Assembly (NCBI GenBank): GCA_025058345.1
Contig: JANXEN010000003.1
Span: forward strand, 62,001 to 126,000
Source: Sulfolobales archaeon
GTDB taxonomy: Archaea; Thermoproteota; Thermoprotei_A; Sulfolobales; NBVN01
Length of the DNA stretch: 64,000 bases
Direction of reading: 5' to 3'
The position numbers and the translations under genes were made by a program. Under the pieces are notes generated by a model. The model did not search any database. It was given only the letters and a program-made list of their open reading frames with translations, and was not told where the DNA came from. Each line of letters starts with the position of its first letter. Position 1 is the first letter of the stretch. This document shows, piece by piece, positions 51,788 to 61,295 of this stretch.

Positions 51788-52627
51788 ATGCTTATGAGTG
51801 AACGTAACGTTCAGAGACCGTATGAAGAACTTAACAAGTTATTAGATGAGAAGATGCGTTCAATTAAGTATAAGGTCGCTGTAGTAAGTGGTAAAGGCGG
51901 TGTGGGAAAGAGTTTCTTAACTGCATCAATGGCCGTGCTAGCAGCCCAAACTGGTAAGAAAGTCGGTATCGTTGATGCAGACGTTCACGGCCCTTCCATA
52001 CCTAAATCCTTAGGTATTAGCAATCCTCAAATAACTGTAGGACCCAATGGTATAGAACCAGTAACAGGACCATTAAACATTAAGTTAATTTCCACGCAGC
52101 TCTTCCTCCCGCAAGATGACTTGCCACTAATTTGGCGGGGACCTTTAAAGGGAAGACTTATAGCGGAGTTCTTATCAAGTGTTAATTGGGGAGTTCTTGA
52201 TTACCTATTCATAGACTTACCTCCAGGTACTGGAGATGAAGCTTTAAGCATAGCTCAATATGTGAAGGGACTTACTGGTGCATTAATAGTAACAATACCT
52301 ACCTCGCTCTCTAAATTAGTCGTTAAGAAGGCAGTTAGGTTCTGCGGAGAACTTCAGATCCCCATTATAGGCGTTGTTGAAAATATGAAAGAATTCATAT
52401 GTCCATCAAATAACATAGCGTATCCGATATTCCCAGGGAATGCTGGTAAAGAACTTGCAGAGGAATTAAGTATCAATTACTTAGGTTCTATTCCATTAGA
52501 TCCTAGGGTTAGTGAATGTATGGATGTAGGAGTTCCTTTCGTGCTTAAATATCCTGATAGTCCAGCAGCTATCTCTTTAAAGAAGTTAGCTTCTGAAGTA
52601 ATGGAGTTAGTTGAGGGTAGTAGTTGA
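51788..52627 (+). CDS. Mrp/NBP35-family P-loop ATPase (iron-sulfur carrier type)
   Basis: Deviant-Walker ATPase of the ApbC/Nbp35 family, about 279 residues. It shows SGKGGVGKS (34-42), VDADVHGPSIPKSLG, DLPPGTGDEALS and the late GVVENMKEF. The family's iron-sulfur CxxC normally follows that last motif, but here it reads ICPSNNIAY, so the second Cys is missing. Either the cluster is bound differently or this member has another role. Overlaps the epimerase gene by 4 nt. Confidence 0.88.
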   Translation: MLMSERNVQRPYEELNKLLDEKMRSIKYKVAVVSGKGGVGKSFLTASMAVLAAQTGKKVGIVDADVHGPSIPKSLGISNPQITVGPNGIEPVTGPLNIKLISTQLFLPQDDLPLIWRGPLKGRLIAEFLSSVNWGVLDYLFIDLPPGTGDEALSIAQYVKGLTGALIVTIPTSLSKLVVKKAVRFCGELQIPIIGVVENMKEFICPSNNIAYPIFPGNAGKELAEELSINYLGSIPLDPRVSECMDVGVPFVLKYPDSPAAISLKKLASEVMELVEGSS

Positions 52628-53547
52628 GGATTTTAATTACAGGCGGTGCTGGATTCATAGGCCATTATTTAGCAACTTACTTGACCACTCTAGGTCATGA
52701 TGTTACATGCTTAGATAATCTAAGTCGGGCCTCTAAGGATGCTGTAGATATCTTACGGAATAACGGTATCGAATTAATAGTGAGCGATGTAACAGACTTT
52801 AACTCGCTTTCCGCTGCAGTAGGTTTAGTAAGACCTGATGTTATAGTGCATGCCGCCGCTTTAATAAGTGTTGAGGAATCCTTAGAGAAACCTAAAGAAT
52901 ACTTTGAAGTTAATTTTATGGGAACATTAAACGTTGTTAGGGCTATGGAGAGGTTTAACGTTAGTAGAATCATATATGTAAGCTCCGCAGCTGTTTACGG
53001 TAATCCGGTTAAATTACCAATTAATGAGGACCATCCAACTAATCCGAGATCACCGTATGGTTTAAGTAAGTTATTTGGTGAGGGTGTAGTTAAGCTTTTC
53101 TCTCAATTAAATAATTTTGAACACATAATACTTAGATTGTTCAACGTTTATGGTCCTAGACAGAAACTCACTCATTATTCGGGAGTCATAGTTAAATTCG
53201 TGCATAACGTAATGAACGATTTACCGCTCACGATATACGGTGATGGCGAGCAAACGCGAGACTTTATACATGTTATTGATGTCTGCAGAGCTGTCGAACT
53301 TTCACTCACGACCAAACACTTCAACGAGATATATAACGTTGGTAGTGGTGTTCCAACAAGCATTAAGGAGCTGGCTAATATGGTTCAATCAATTAAAAAA
53401 TCTAAGGCAGGCATCGTTTACGAACCTCCTAGAGCTGGTGACATACTCCACAGTTATGCAGATATATCAAAAGCTACTAAACTCTTAGGTTTTAGACCAT
53501 CAATAAACATTGTAGACGGGATTAAAGAACTTCTAAAACTCAGGTAA
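52624..53547 (+). CDS. NAD-dependent nucleotide-sugar epimerase/dehydratase
   Basis: Extended SDR enzyme, 307 residues, of the UDP-glucose 4-epimerase type. NAD site TGGAGFIGHYL (6-16), HAAALISVEES, the catalytic Tyr145 and Lys149 in SPYGLSK, and FNVYGPRQ then YGDGEQTRDFIHV in the substrate half. Likely supplies activated sugars for glycans. TTG start at 52624 within the preceding stop region. A membrane protein gene is convergent, overlapping by 15 nt. Confidence 0.92.
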   Translation: MRILITGGAGFIGHYLATYLTTLGHDVTCLDNLSRASKDAVDILRNNGIELIVSDVTDFNSLSAAVGLVRPDVIVHAAALISVEESLEKPKEYFEVNFMGTLNVVRAMERFNVSRIIYVSSAAVYGNPVKLPINEDHPTNPRSPYGLSKLFGEGVVKLFSQLNNFEHIILRLFNVYGPRQKLTHYSGVIVKFVHNVMNDLPLTIYGDGEQTRDFIHVIDVCRAVELSLTTKHFNEIYNVGSGVPTSIKELANMVQSIKKSKAGIVYEPPRAGDILHSYADISKATKLLGFRPSINIVDGIKELLKLR

Positions 53548-54120
53548 TAACATGTATATGAACGATACAGTTAGTGATGTGGGGAACATTACTAATGAAA
53601 TCAGTTGGTAATTCCTTAAATGAATTTCCAGATATTCATAAGTCTTAATCCCTGCAAGCGAGAGTATTATTAATGGTATCAAGTAGGCTGAAACGGCTAA
53701 AACGATAGTGAATATGGAGAATACCATATTGAAACTAAATTTATTAACAGAGATGAAGGTCCTCTTGAACAATCTCCAAATACTTGTGTGTAGTATAAGG
53801 AAGTTCGCCATCGTTACAGCCGTAACAACCTGCGTTAATGTGTAGATTTGATGAATAGCGGAAACCTTCGAAATAATCAATAAAGTAAGTAAAGCAATTG
53901 TTTGCATGAGTAATGCTTTAGCATACTTGACCAACCGTTCATTACTTAAGGCATGTGCTGTAAGCAAAGCACCAAATGAGTAAATAATTAATGCTAAGAT
54001 TAAACACTTAACTTTCAAAGCGTTTAATGGTTCTGAATGAAAAGGTATGAAAGCTATCGATAGTGATGTCAGTCCAGCTACTAATGAATTTCTGCTGAGT
54101 CCTCCCAAACACATAACCAA
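53533..54120 (-). CDS. Integral membrane protein, unknown
   Basis: A 195-residue protein with about six hydrophobic helices (roughly 10-24, 36-54, 64-84, 88-108, 127-150 and 170-192) and short loops. No family recognised. The 3' end overlaps the epimerase gene by 15 nt. The upstream 120 nt to the isochorismatase-like gene is an AT-rich divergent promoter region. Coding nature is supported by the regular helix pattern. Confidence 0.6.
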   Translation of the reverse strand: MVMCLGGLSRNSLVAGLTSLSIAFIPFHSEPLNALKVKCLILALIIYSFGALLTAHALSNERLVKYAKALLMQTIALLTLLIISKVSAIHQIYTLTQVVTAVTMANFLILHTSIWRLFKRTFISVNKFSFNMVFSIFTIVLAVSAYLIPLIILSLAGIKTYEYLEIHLRNYQLISLVMFPTSLTVSFIYMLLPEF

Positions 54121-54212
54121 TTAAAGATGATTAGGGAGGAAAAATTTCTAAAGGTCACACATAAACCTAGACCTGAGAATTACATTATGATAATGTGATA
54201 AATGATTTAAAA

Positions 54213-54220
54213 TTTTTAAA
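54213..54220 (+). promoter_or_regulatory. TATA box of the isochorismatase-like gene
   Basis: TTTTTAAA is centred about 25 nt before the ATG at 54241 and no Shine-Dalgarno site is present, so a leaderless transcript is expected. This supports 54241 over the ATG at 54256. Confidence 0.55.
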
Positions 54221-54240
54221 TAATGCTTTCTAAATAAAAT

Positions 54241-54855
54241 ATGGGGTCGTTATTCATGGTATTTAAGGCTGACGAAACTGCTATAGTTTTAATTGAATTC
54301 CAAAACGATTTCTGCAAACCAGGATACCCGCTTTATCCCGGTATCGAGGCGGTTTTAAACGGATATAAAGTTATTGAAAATACGGTGGAGTTAGTTAAAG
54401 TAGCTAGGAGTAAAGGAGTCCTCATAGTTGGTTGCCCCATCGTTTTCGAAAGCGATTATAAAGACCTCGGCCTGGACTTCGGGATTAAAGCTAATGTTAA
54501 GAAGTTAGGGGTTTTCCGAAAGGGGACGAAGGGGTCTGAATTCATAGATGAACTTAAACCGTATGTAGATATATATGTCGAGGGAAAGAGGGGTCTTGAC
54601 GGATTTCATGGCACTAACCTAGATATGATCTTAAGGTATAGAGGAATTAAGAACGTAGCCATTGCTGGATTCTTAACGAATGTGTGTGTAGAGTCCACCG
54701 CTCGAACTGCATACGACCTAAACTATAAGGTAATTATAGTCAAGGATTGTACTGCCGCAATGTCATGGGAAGAGCAAAGATATGCTGAAGAGAAGTTATT
54801 CCCATTAATTGCTGAGGTTTTGACTCACAAGGAATTTTTAGAAAGAATTAAATAG
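54241..54855 (+). CDS. Isochorismatase-like cysteine hydrolase
   Basis: A 204-residue hydrolase of the isochorismatase/nicotinamidase fold. The catalytic triad is D23 (EFQNDF), K116 (EGKRG) and C149 (FLTNVCVES). The cis-peptide region before the Cys reads VAIAGFLTN. Substrates in this family are amides or vinyl ethers such as carbamoyl sarcosine, nicotinamide and ureidoacrylate. It sits next to the minus-strand catabolic cluster with a creatininase-family enzyme, so amide cleavage in the same pathway is possible. Confidence 0.9.
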   Translation: MGSLFMVFKADETAIVLIEFQNDFCKPGYPLYPGIEAVLNGYKVIENTVELVKVARSKGVLIVGCPIVFESDYKDLGLDFGIKANVKKLGVFRKGTKGSEFIDELKPYVDIYVEGKRGLDGFHGTNLDMILRYRGIKNVAIAGFLTNVCVESTARTAYDLNYKVIIVKDCTAAMSWEEQRYAEEKLFPLIAEVLTHKEFLERIK

Positions 54856-54936
54856 AGTTCTTTTTCCTCACATAACCTTACCTTCATCTTCGAACCACTA
54901 CATGTTAGGTAGAGAGATTCACTTTACGCTAAGTGC

Positions 54937-56046
54937 CTACTTCCTCGACATATAGAGCTTTAAGTCCTTAGTAACTTTCACTCCTAAGCCTGGCTCATCA
55001 AATATATTGACTAGTCCTCCCTCAATCTTTATTCCTGTTACCGGGTTATTTTCAAGTAATATTTCAGACCTACCTACCTCACTGACCGTTATATTTGGAG
55101 TTGATATGAAGAGGTGAATTCCTGCAGCATCTAGAATACCTGTCTGCGCTACATAAGTCCCTATATTGCAGTCTATACCTCCTTCAAACGCTATAGTTGC
55201 GTATTTCTTAGTACTTGCTATACCTCCGTTCAACGGTTTTAGAGCAAGCATGTCTGCAGCTTTTTCATAAACAAGTCTCAATATGAATTCGGGCCTTACG
55301 CTTTCATCAGCAACTATTGTAATTTCAGTATTTCTTGTAACTTCCTTCAAACCCTCAATATCGTGGGCTAATACAGGCTGTTCAACGTAATCAACCCCGT
55401 AACGTTCAAGCTGCCTTATCACCCTTAACGATCTCTTTGCATTGATCCAGCTCTCACCCACATCTAAGTTTAAGATGATTTTATCGCCAACAGCCTCTCT
55501 GATACTTTTAACCCGCTCTACATCGAGTATAGGGTCATCGCCGGCCTTCATCTTAAGAACTTTAACACCATTTCTTAAATAATCTTCAGCAACTGCTGCT
55601 GCTTCCTCCGGAGATAGGAGAGGGATTAAAGATGATGCAGGGGCAACTTTACCTTTTATTGAACCCCCTAATAACTTATACAGCGGAATGTTTAGATGTT
55701 TCGCCAACAAATCATGTAGAGCTACATCCAAACCCGCAATAATATGTTCGCTAACTTTAAACTTCCTCACAACTTTAATTACGATGTCGTTGAAGTTATA
55801 TGGATCTTCGTTAATTAATAAACCTTTTAATCTGCTGATGAAAAGTTCTTTAATAACTTCAGGTGTTTCGAACATCCTAGGAATTGATGGTATTTCCCCG
55901 TAACCAATTAGGCCATCATCGGATTTAACCGTCACTATGTTGGTTGTTAGGTACTGCTGTGAGACGACTTCTGTTTTCTTTGCACTTCTGTATGGCAGCT
56001 TCATCTTTATGTCCAGCGTCATTACATCTACGTCAGTAATTTTCAT
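54937..56046 (-). CDS. Enolase-superfamily enzyme (muconate-lactonizing/dipeptide-epimerase subgroup)
   Basis: A 369-residue enzyme abstracting the alpha-proton of a carboxylate with Mg2+. It shows the K165-x-K167 motif (LKMKAGD), metal ligands D195 (LNLDVGES), E222 (YVEQPV), D247 (VADES) and K270 (ALKPLNGG). This Lys pair marks the MLE subgroup: cycloisomerase, o-succinylbenzoate synthase, dipeptide epimerase or related racemases. It is the last gene of the minus-strand cluster, 22 nt after the zinc dehydrogenase gene. The true substrate is unknown. Confidence 0.9.
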   Translation of the reverse strand: MKITDVDVMTLDIKMKLPYRSAKKTEVVSQQYLTTNIVTVKSDDGLIGYGEIPSIPRMFETPEVIKELFISRLKGLLINEDPYNFNDIVIKVVRKFKVSEHIIAGLDVALHDLLAKHLNIPLYKLLGGSIKGKVAPASSLIPLLSPEEAAAVAEDYLRNGVKVLKMKAGDDPILDVERVKSIREAVGDKIILNLDVGESWINAKRSLRVIRQLERYGVDYVEQPVLAHDIEGLKEVTRNTEITIVADESVRPEFILRLVYEKAADMLALKPLNGGIASTKKYATIAFEGGIDCNIGTYVAQTGILDAAGIHLFISTPNITVSEVGRSEILLENNPVTGIKIEGGLVNIFDEPGLGVKVTKDLKLYMSRK

Positions 56047-56067
56047 AGATTAGCACCTATGTGAGCT

Positions 56068-57120
56068 TTAGGGTTTAACAACGACCTTGATGGGATCACC
56101 TATTCGTTTCTCAAATACCTCAAAAGCCTCTATTACATCACTCAGTGGAAATACGTTTGTTATAATCTTCTTTAGATCGATTTTACCGCTGGACGCTAGC
56201 TTAATCACACGTTCCAGTGCGTTACGCGCTTCACCTCTTGTACCCTTTATGGTAAGTCCCTTAGTTACGATCTCACCTAGTACAAGCGGTGTTGGCTCCC
56301 AAGTTATACCTAACATTAGTAGCCTTCCACCTCTCCTCAACATCTTAACGCTCTGCAATACAGACTCTGCTGATGGTGTAGTGTTGATAACTAAGTCAAC
56401 TCCTAAACCATCTGACACTTCCATAGCTACCTTTACAGGGTCTTGTCCCTCCTTCACATTTACAAGTACATCGGCACCTAACTCTTTAGCGAGATTTAGT
56501 CTAGCCCATCTAGTGCCAACCATCACAGTTGTTCCAGCGCCTAATGCCTTAGCTATAGACAATGATGTAAGTCCTATAGGACCTGGCCCTATGATTACTA
56601 CAGTCTCACCAGGATCTAAACCTATTTCCATAATACCGAACATTGAAGTCCCTGCGGAGACTGCCATTGCACCTTCCTCAAAGCTCATGCCGTTAGGTAG
56701 TTCATGAGCGTTTCTTGCCGGAGCAGCTACGTATTCCGCGAAACCTCCGTTAACGGTAAAACCTAACGTCCTGTGGCCAGGTTTACCGTAGTTAACGCAG
56801 TAAGAGTAGTAGCCAATTTTGCAGTTCCTGCACTGACCGCATCCGCCATGAGGCTCGATTGCTACCCTATCACCTACCTTAAGTCCTAGAACGTTAGATC
56901 CCACTTCGACTACAGTCCCAGCGGTCTCATGTCCGGGTATGATGGGGTAGGCAATGTAGTCGGGGTAGGAGCCATTCTTAATTTCTATATCTGAGCCGCA
57001 TATCCCAACAGAATTCACCTTAACTAGAATCTCATCTTCCTTTATCTTAGGGATAGGAACTTCCTCAACACTTAGGTCTTTAGGCTTACGTATAATTAAT
57101 GCCCTCATTTTACCCTCCAA
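56068..57120 (-). CDS. Zinc-binding polyol/threonine-type dehydrogenase (MDR)
   Basis: A 350-residue MDR dehydrogenase. Catalytic zinc ligands C41 (GICGSD) with H64-E65 (GHETAG), complete structural zinc site C94, C97, C100, C108, and the Rossmann turn IGPGPIGLTSL. Resembles sorbitol, threonine and galactitol dehydrogenases. Unlike the dehydrogenase at 23353 it keeps the structural zinc. ATG at 57120, or 57108 (MRALIIRKP). Probably oxidises a sugar-alcohol or hydroxy acid imported by the TRAP system upstream. Confidence 0.92.
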   Translation of the reverse strand: MEGKMRALIIRKPKDLSVEEVPIPKIKEDEILVKVNSVGICGSDIEIKNGSYPDYIAYPIIPGHETAGTVVEVGSNVLGLKVGDRVAIEPHGGCGQCRNCKIGYYSYCVNYGKPGHRTLGFTVNGGFAEYVAAPARNAHELPNGMSFEEGAMAVSAGTSMFGIMEIGLDPGETVVIIGPGPIGLTSLSIAKALGAGTTVMVGTRWARLNLAKELGADVLVNVKEGQDPVKVAMEVSDGLGVDLVINTTPSAESVLQSVKMLRRGGRLLMLGITWEPTPLVLGEIVTKGLTIKGTRGEARNALERVIKLASSGKIDLKKIITNVFPLSDVIEAFEVFEKRIGDPIKVVVKP

Positions 57121-57171
57121 TTACATAACACCATATTAAATTATGAAATAATTGGGTTATATATTTTCTTT

Positions 57172-58407
57172 TTATTTAGAATTACGAACTAAATCATTTA
57201 AATACTTAATTACATTCAAAGCTACATCCAAATCGTTAATGTTGGAATTTATTTTCATAACCTTTACAGCATTGCTGACTTTCCCCTCTATCCTCTCAAT
57301 AAACTTCATATCATCGCCTGGCTCATATAGTGGTCCTCCCTCCCTATCAAGGACTGAGAAACCTTTTAAAGGCAGTATTAAAACTACGTTGTCTCTAGCG
57401 TTCACTAATTTCGTATTTAAGTGGTCAGCAACGGATAGAAGTTCTTCTTGTGTAAGCCTCACGTTAGTGTTGTACGGATTGTGGTAGTGGGTTTTCCTTC
57501 CTAAAAACCTGTGTGGTATACTCTCTGGAGGGCCGAAAACTAGGTAGTTTATACTTCCAGGAGCTATTATAAGAGGTAATCCCATCTTAACGGCGTTAGT
57601 AAGTCTGGGTTTCATAGGCCTATATATATCCTCAGGAATAACCTCCCCAACTAATTCATGTAGGTTTAAATCCAACACAGCGTTGAAGAATCCGTTCTCA
57701 ATCAATTCCTCCATAGCTGAGCCTCCTGCCCCAGATGCGTGGAAAACGACTACTTCATAATTTAATTTCTTCAACATCTCAACACAGGATTTAGTAAGTT
57801 TTCCAGTTGAACCTAAAGTAGTTATCGCAATCCTCTTAGCTGAGTCATAAACGTCTATACCTCTATAACCTAATACCATACCAGCCATAGCGTTGACGGC
57901 ATTTCTAAGTATAACTTTAGATATGGTATTTGGTCCAAACTCAAGGTCAGAAACTGAGAACATCATCATTATGTCTTTATATTCTATGTATGGCCTAATA
58001 TTACCTGAAGCTACGGTAGATACCAATAACTTAGGAATACCTAGTGGTAATGATTTCATAGCAATTGATGCAGCGGCTGTCCCTTGATTACCGCCAATTC
58101 CTATAACTCCACCTAATTCCCTAAGCATTTTATTAAGTACTTTGCCTGCACCTAAACCCATTGTCTTAATAGCTTCATCTCTCCTAATAATTCCTGATTT
58201 AACGCCTTCCGCAAATTCTTTAGGGTCTATATTTAATTCCCTTAATATATCCTCTCTAGGGACATCTGGTTTAGCCTTAGGTTCATCCAATATACCCAAA
58301 TCAAATATGATGGGTTCTAAGCCGTATTCCAGGAGTAAGTTCTTAATATAGAAAGCTTCCATACCCTTAGTATCTAAGGTAGCTAATACTACTACCTTTC
58401 TACCCAT
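57172..58407 (-). CDS. Tm-1-like ATP-binding protein (UPF0261)
   Basis: A 411-residue protein of the Tm-1-like/UPF0261 family, named after a plant virus-resistance protein whose N-terminal domain binds ATP. Seen are LATLDTKGMEAFYIKN (8-23), GIGGNQGTAAAS with GIPKLLVSTVASGN, then MFSVSD and FHASGAGGSAMEELI. The C-terminal half has VVLILPLKGFS. In bacteria it often sits with a TIM-barrel phosphoenolpyruvate-hydrolase-like partner, which is absent here. Biochemical role unknown. Lies 33 nt after the creatininase-family gene on the same strand. Confidence 0.9.
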   Translation of the reverse strand: MGRKVVVLATLDTKGMEAFYIKNLLLEYGLEPIIFDLGILDEPKAKPDVPREDILRELNIDPKEFAEGVKSGIIRRDEAIKTMGLGAGKVLNKMLRELGGVIGIGGNQGTAAASIAMKSLPLGIPKLLVSTVASGNIRPYIEYKDIMMMFSVSDLEFGPNTISKVILRNAVNAMAGMVLGYRGIDVYDSAKRIAITTLGSTGKLTKSCVEMLKKLNYEVVVFHASGAGGSAMEELIENGFFNAVLDLNLHELVGEVIPEDIYRPMKPRLTNAVKMGLPLIIAPGSINYLVFGPPESIPHRFLGRKTHYHNPYNTNVRLTQEELLSVADHLNTKLVNARDNVVLILPLKGFSVLDREGGPLYEPGDDMKFIERIEGKVSNAVKVMKINSNINDLDVALNVIKYLNDLVRNSK

Positions 58408-58440
58408 GAGTGAATACCTAAGTTCCTAAGTAAATCGTTT

Positions 58441-59223
58441 TTAAAATGCTCTTTCTTCGAAATCCCTAACTTTAGCTTTTATATTGACGTTCTTAAGTTC
58501 CTTGCAGAACTCAGCTAAATGAGTTGATATCCTATCAACCAATAACCTTCCGGTTTCAGGTGTTGCTATGAAGGGATCACCTATGGTTGCGTTATCGCTA
58601 TACTCGTGGTGTTCTAACGGTATCCAAATGTTCTCGCTACCCATGAACTCTATAGTCGGCGTTCCATCAGTTTTAATGAACTTCTCACCTAACCATTTAG
58701 GTGCGTGTATACTTCTAGGCTGAGCCCTCTCCATCTTAACTAAGTGAGGTCTGTAATACATGAGGATTGCTGTCTCCTCCTCACCTGAATGCCAGCCTGG
58801 GGCATCCTCCGGTTTTGACTTAAGTAGATCTTTAATTAACTTAATATCGCGTTCTGTAGGTACCTTATACCATATAGGCAGTGCACCGGTTTTATACCTT
58901 ATAGCCCTTAACGCATCGTCCATGACCTTAGTGTTGGATCCGTGGTGGGAAACGAATATTAACTTATTAAATCCGTGGTATATGAGGCTCAAGGCGATAT
59001 CGTACAGCATATATCTGAAAGTCGTCCCCCTTAAAGTTATAGAGCCGTATCCCCTATTAACTTCACCCATGTGATGTGGAGAGTAACCGTAAGGCATTAA
59101 TGGTGTGTGTGGTACGTTGCCCTTCTCCGCAGCTTTCTCAACTACTGCGAGCGTTATGTAGCTATCAGTTCCTAGAGGTATATGCGGTCCATGCTTCTCA
59201 CAACTACCTATAGGTATCAACAC
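58441..59223 (-). CDS. Creatininase-family hydrolase, N-terminus probably frameshifted
   Basis: Metal-dependent amide or C-C hydrolase of the creatininase fold. SCEKHGPHIPLGTDSY carries Glu, His and Asp ligands, VSHHGSN the middle loop and GEEET the last Glu. The GTG at 59223 truncates the first strand. The same frame upstream still encodes EAQEWLKETDVV but has no start before a TGA. An ATG at 59308 would join the frame if the five-T run at 59288-59292 (five A on the coding strand) were one base shorter. Family includes creatininase, MftE and 3-dehydro-scyllo-inosose hydrolase. Confidence 0.87.
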   Translation of the reverse strand: MLIPIGSCEKHGPHIPLGTDSYITLAVVEKAAEKGNVPHTPLMPYGYSPHHMGEVNRGYGSITLRGTTFRYMLYDIALSLIYHGFNKLIFVSHHGSNTKVMDDALRAIRYKTGALPIWYKVPTERDIKLIKDLLKSKPEDAPGWHSGEEETAILMYYRPHLVKMERAQPRSIHAPKWLGEKFIKTDGTPTIEFMGSENIWIPLEHHEYSDNATIGDPFIATPETGRLLVDRISTHLAEFCKELKNVNIKAKVRDFEERAF

Positions 59224-59361
59224 GACGTCTGTCTCCTTCAGCCACTCCTGCGCTTCTACAAAGCTACACTCAAGTAAATTATAAGGCTTTTTCGAACTTA
59301 TACCACATCACCTTATACCTAAGGAATTAATCCTTAAAAAACGTTTACTTAAAGATATTAA

Positions 59362-61218
59362 TTACTTTATTAATTTTCTCTTACGTAGGACTGTGTTAAT
59401 AATCGTCGCTACTGAGAGTATTGATAGTCCAACAACATCTGTTAAGTAAGTGATTTCAGGGTATGCAAGTAATATACCTGCTAAACCGTATAATATTCTC
59501 TCAGGTATTGAAATCGACCTCATGAAGTATCCTGTAATTGCAACTGTTATGCTGATGAGTCCTAATAACCCTAAAATAAATGATGCAGCTGCTTCTAATG
59601 GAGTGCCTAGAGCTAATAGAGACGGTCTTATTGTGAAGATGAAGGGCACTATGAATGCCGGTAATGCAATCTTAATTGCGTGATATCCTGATTTCATGAT
59701 ATCTGAGTTGAATATGGCACACGCGGTGTATAGGGCTAAGGCGACAGGTGGAGTAATGGTTGAAAATGTTGCGAAGTAGAATATGAACATGTGTGCAGCG
59801 ATTGGCGGGATGCCAAGCTTGACGACTGCTGAGGCAATAGTAATAGCTACTATTAGATAAGCGACCGTAGCCGGCAACCCCATACCCAAAATAATGCATG
59901 AGAACATTATTAAGATTAAGGCAAGAATTAGGTTACCAGCCGATAAAGATTCTATAGTAAGAGATAATTTTAGACCGAGACCAGTCATCATAACAGATGA
60001 ATATATCATACACGCGGCTGAGATAGCTACACCAAGCATCACTACCCTGTCAAAAGCCTCATGAACAGCTTCTATGAAATCCCTTAAACTCAGCCTTGTG
60101 CCTTTCCTAATAAAAGATACTAAGATCGTCGATATTATGGCATACATCGCAGCCCTAGTTGGTGAATAACCTAATAGTATGAAGTACGTCACTACGAATA
60201 AAGGTATTAACGTGTGTCCATATTCTTTAATTAAATTTAAGTTATTGGTTCGACTCACGGTTGCTGAACCTTTTAAACTACCACGAGCTAGCAATAGAGA
60301 TGAATCTAAATAGACGTGGATTATTAACGATAAGAAGTAGAGAAAACCCGGAAGGAATGCAGCGATAACTATATCCCTATATGATATTCCTAGAAGGTCA
60401 GCCATTAAAAATGCTGCGGCACCCATAACTGGGGGCATTATTAATGCTCCTGCAGCGCCTGCAGCTATTATAGCTGCAGACTTTTCTGGAGTAAACCCAT
60501 ATGACTTCAATAATGGCTGGAAAGTCGTCCCTGTTAAGGCGGCGTTTTCCGGAGCACTTCCAGAAACCATCCCTAAAAACATATTGCTAAGGACTGAGAC
60601 TATCCCAGGACCGCCCTTCACTTTTGAAATCGGGGAAAGACCATCAATTATTAACTTAGTCGTCTTAATTCTGTGTAACAAAGAACCCATTATGTTGAAC
60701 GCTATTACGTAAGTAGCAGCTATACTCATTGGAGTACTCCATAACCCCTCTCTAGTCATGTAGAGATATCCGATAAGCATGTTGAGTGGGTAGCCGCCAT
60801 GTCCCCACATACCAGGAATGTAGTTTCCGAAGTACGAGTAAAGTATAAATGCTAGTGATACCAACGTCAATACCTTACCTACGTAGATCCATGTAAGCAT
60901 CAATATAGATACGATAGTTATGATGCCGAAGACGAATTCAAGCTGTGTTGGTATACCAGCTCTGTAGGCAACATCAACATAGTTAACAGATATGTAAATT
61001 GATGGTATTACAGAAATTATTGAGAGCGGTATTAATCCCACTTTCATAATGTTGGATTTAGCCTTCTTGAAGAGCTTTAAGAAAGCTAATATTAAAACCA
61101 TCTGAAGGAATAAACTGTTCTGAAGAAATGGATCAAAAGTGTAGGTTAAGAAACTATAGAGAAAAATGGCACCATATATTATTGCAACCGTTCTACTGGC
61201 TAACCATAAGGTATCCAT
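59362..61218 (-). CDS. TAXI-TRAP transporter, fused 4TM/12TM permease
   Basis: Membrane component of a TRAP carboxylate importer, with small (DctQ-like) and large (DctM-like) parts fused, 618 residues and about sixteen to eighteen helices. Marks of the DctM part are MVSGSAPENAALTGTTFQPLL, EKSAAIIAAGAAGALIMPPVMGAAAFL, CIILGMGLPATVAYLI and STITPPVALALYTACAIF. Works with the binding protein encoded just upstream and uses an ion gradient. TAXI is the TRAP type known in archaea. Substrate probably a C4-dicarboxylate, amino acid or sugar acid; undetermined. Confidence 0.92.
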   Translation of the reverse strand: MDTLWLASRTVAIIYGAIFLYSFLTYTFDPFLQNSLFLQMVLILAFLKLFKKAKSNIMKVGLIPLSIISVIPSIYISVNYVDVAYRAGIPTQLEFVFGIITIVSILMLTWIYVGKVLTLVSLAFILYSYFGNYIPGMWGHGGYPLNMLIGYLYMTREGLWSTPMSIAATYVIAFNIMGSLLHRIKTTKLIIDGLSPISKVKGGPGIVSVLSNMFLGMVSGSAPENAALTGTTFQPLLKSYGFTPEKSAAIIAAGAAGALIMPPVMGAAAFLMADLLGISYRDIVIAAFLPGFLYFLSLIIHVYLDSSLLLARGSLKGSATVSRTNNLNLIKEYGHTLIPLFVVTYFILLGYSPTRAAMYAIISTILVSFIRKGTRLSLRDFIEAVHEAFDRVVMLGVAISAACMIYSSVMMTGLGLKLSLTIESLSAGNLILALILIMFSCIILGMGLPATVAYLIVAITIASAVVKLGIPPIAAHMFIFYFATFSTITPPVALALYTACAIFNSDIMKSGYHAIKIALPAFIVPFIFTIRPSLLALGTPLEAAASFILGLLGLISITVAITGYFMRSISIPERILYGLAGILLAYPEITYLTDVVGLSILSVATIINTVLRKRKLIK

Positions 61219-61295
61219 TTAAACACCTTGACCTCATAAAGTTAGATTTTAAGGAAAAAATATTTTTAGTATTGACCTAGTAAGTTAAGTTAAAG

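Noticed and set aside
56087-56707. 206-codon open frame on the plus strand
   Set aside because: It lies fully inside the minus-strand zinc dehydrogenase gene, has a low-complexity Ser/Pro/Ile-rich translation and no promoter or start signal; it is a shadow.
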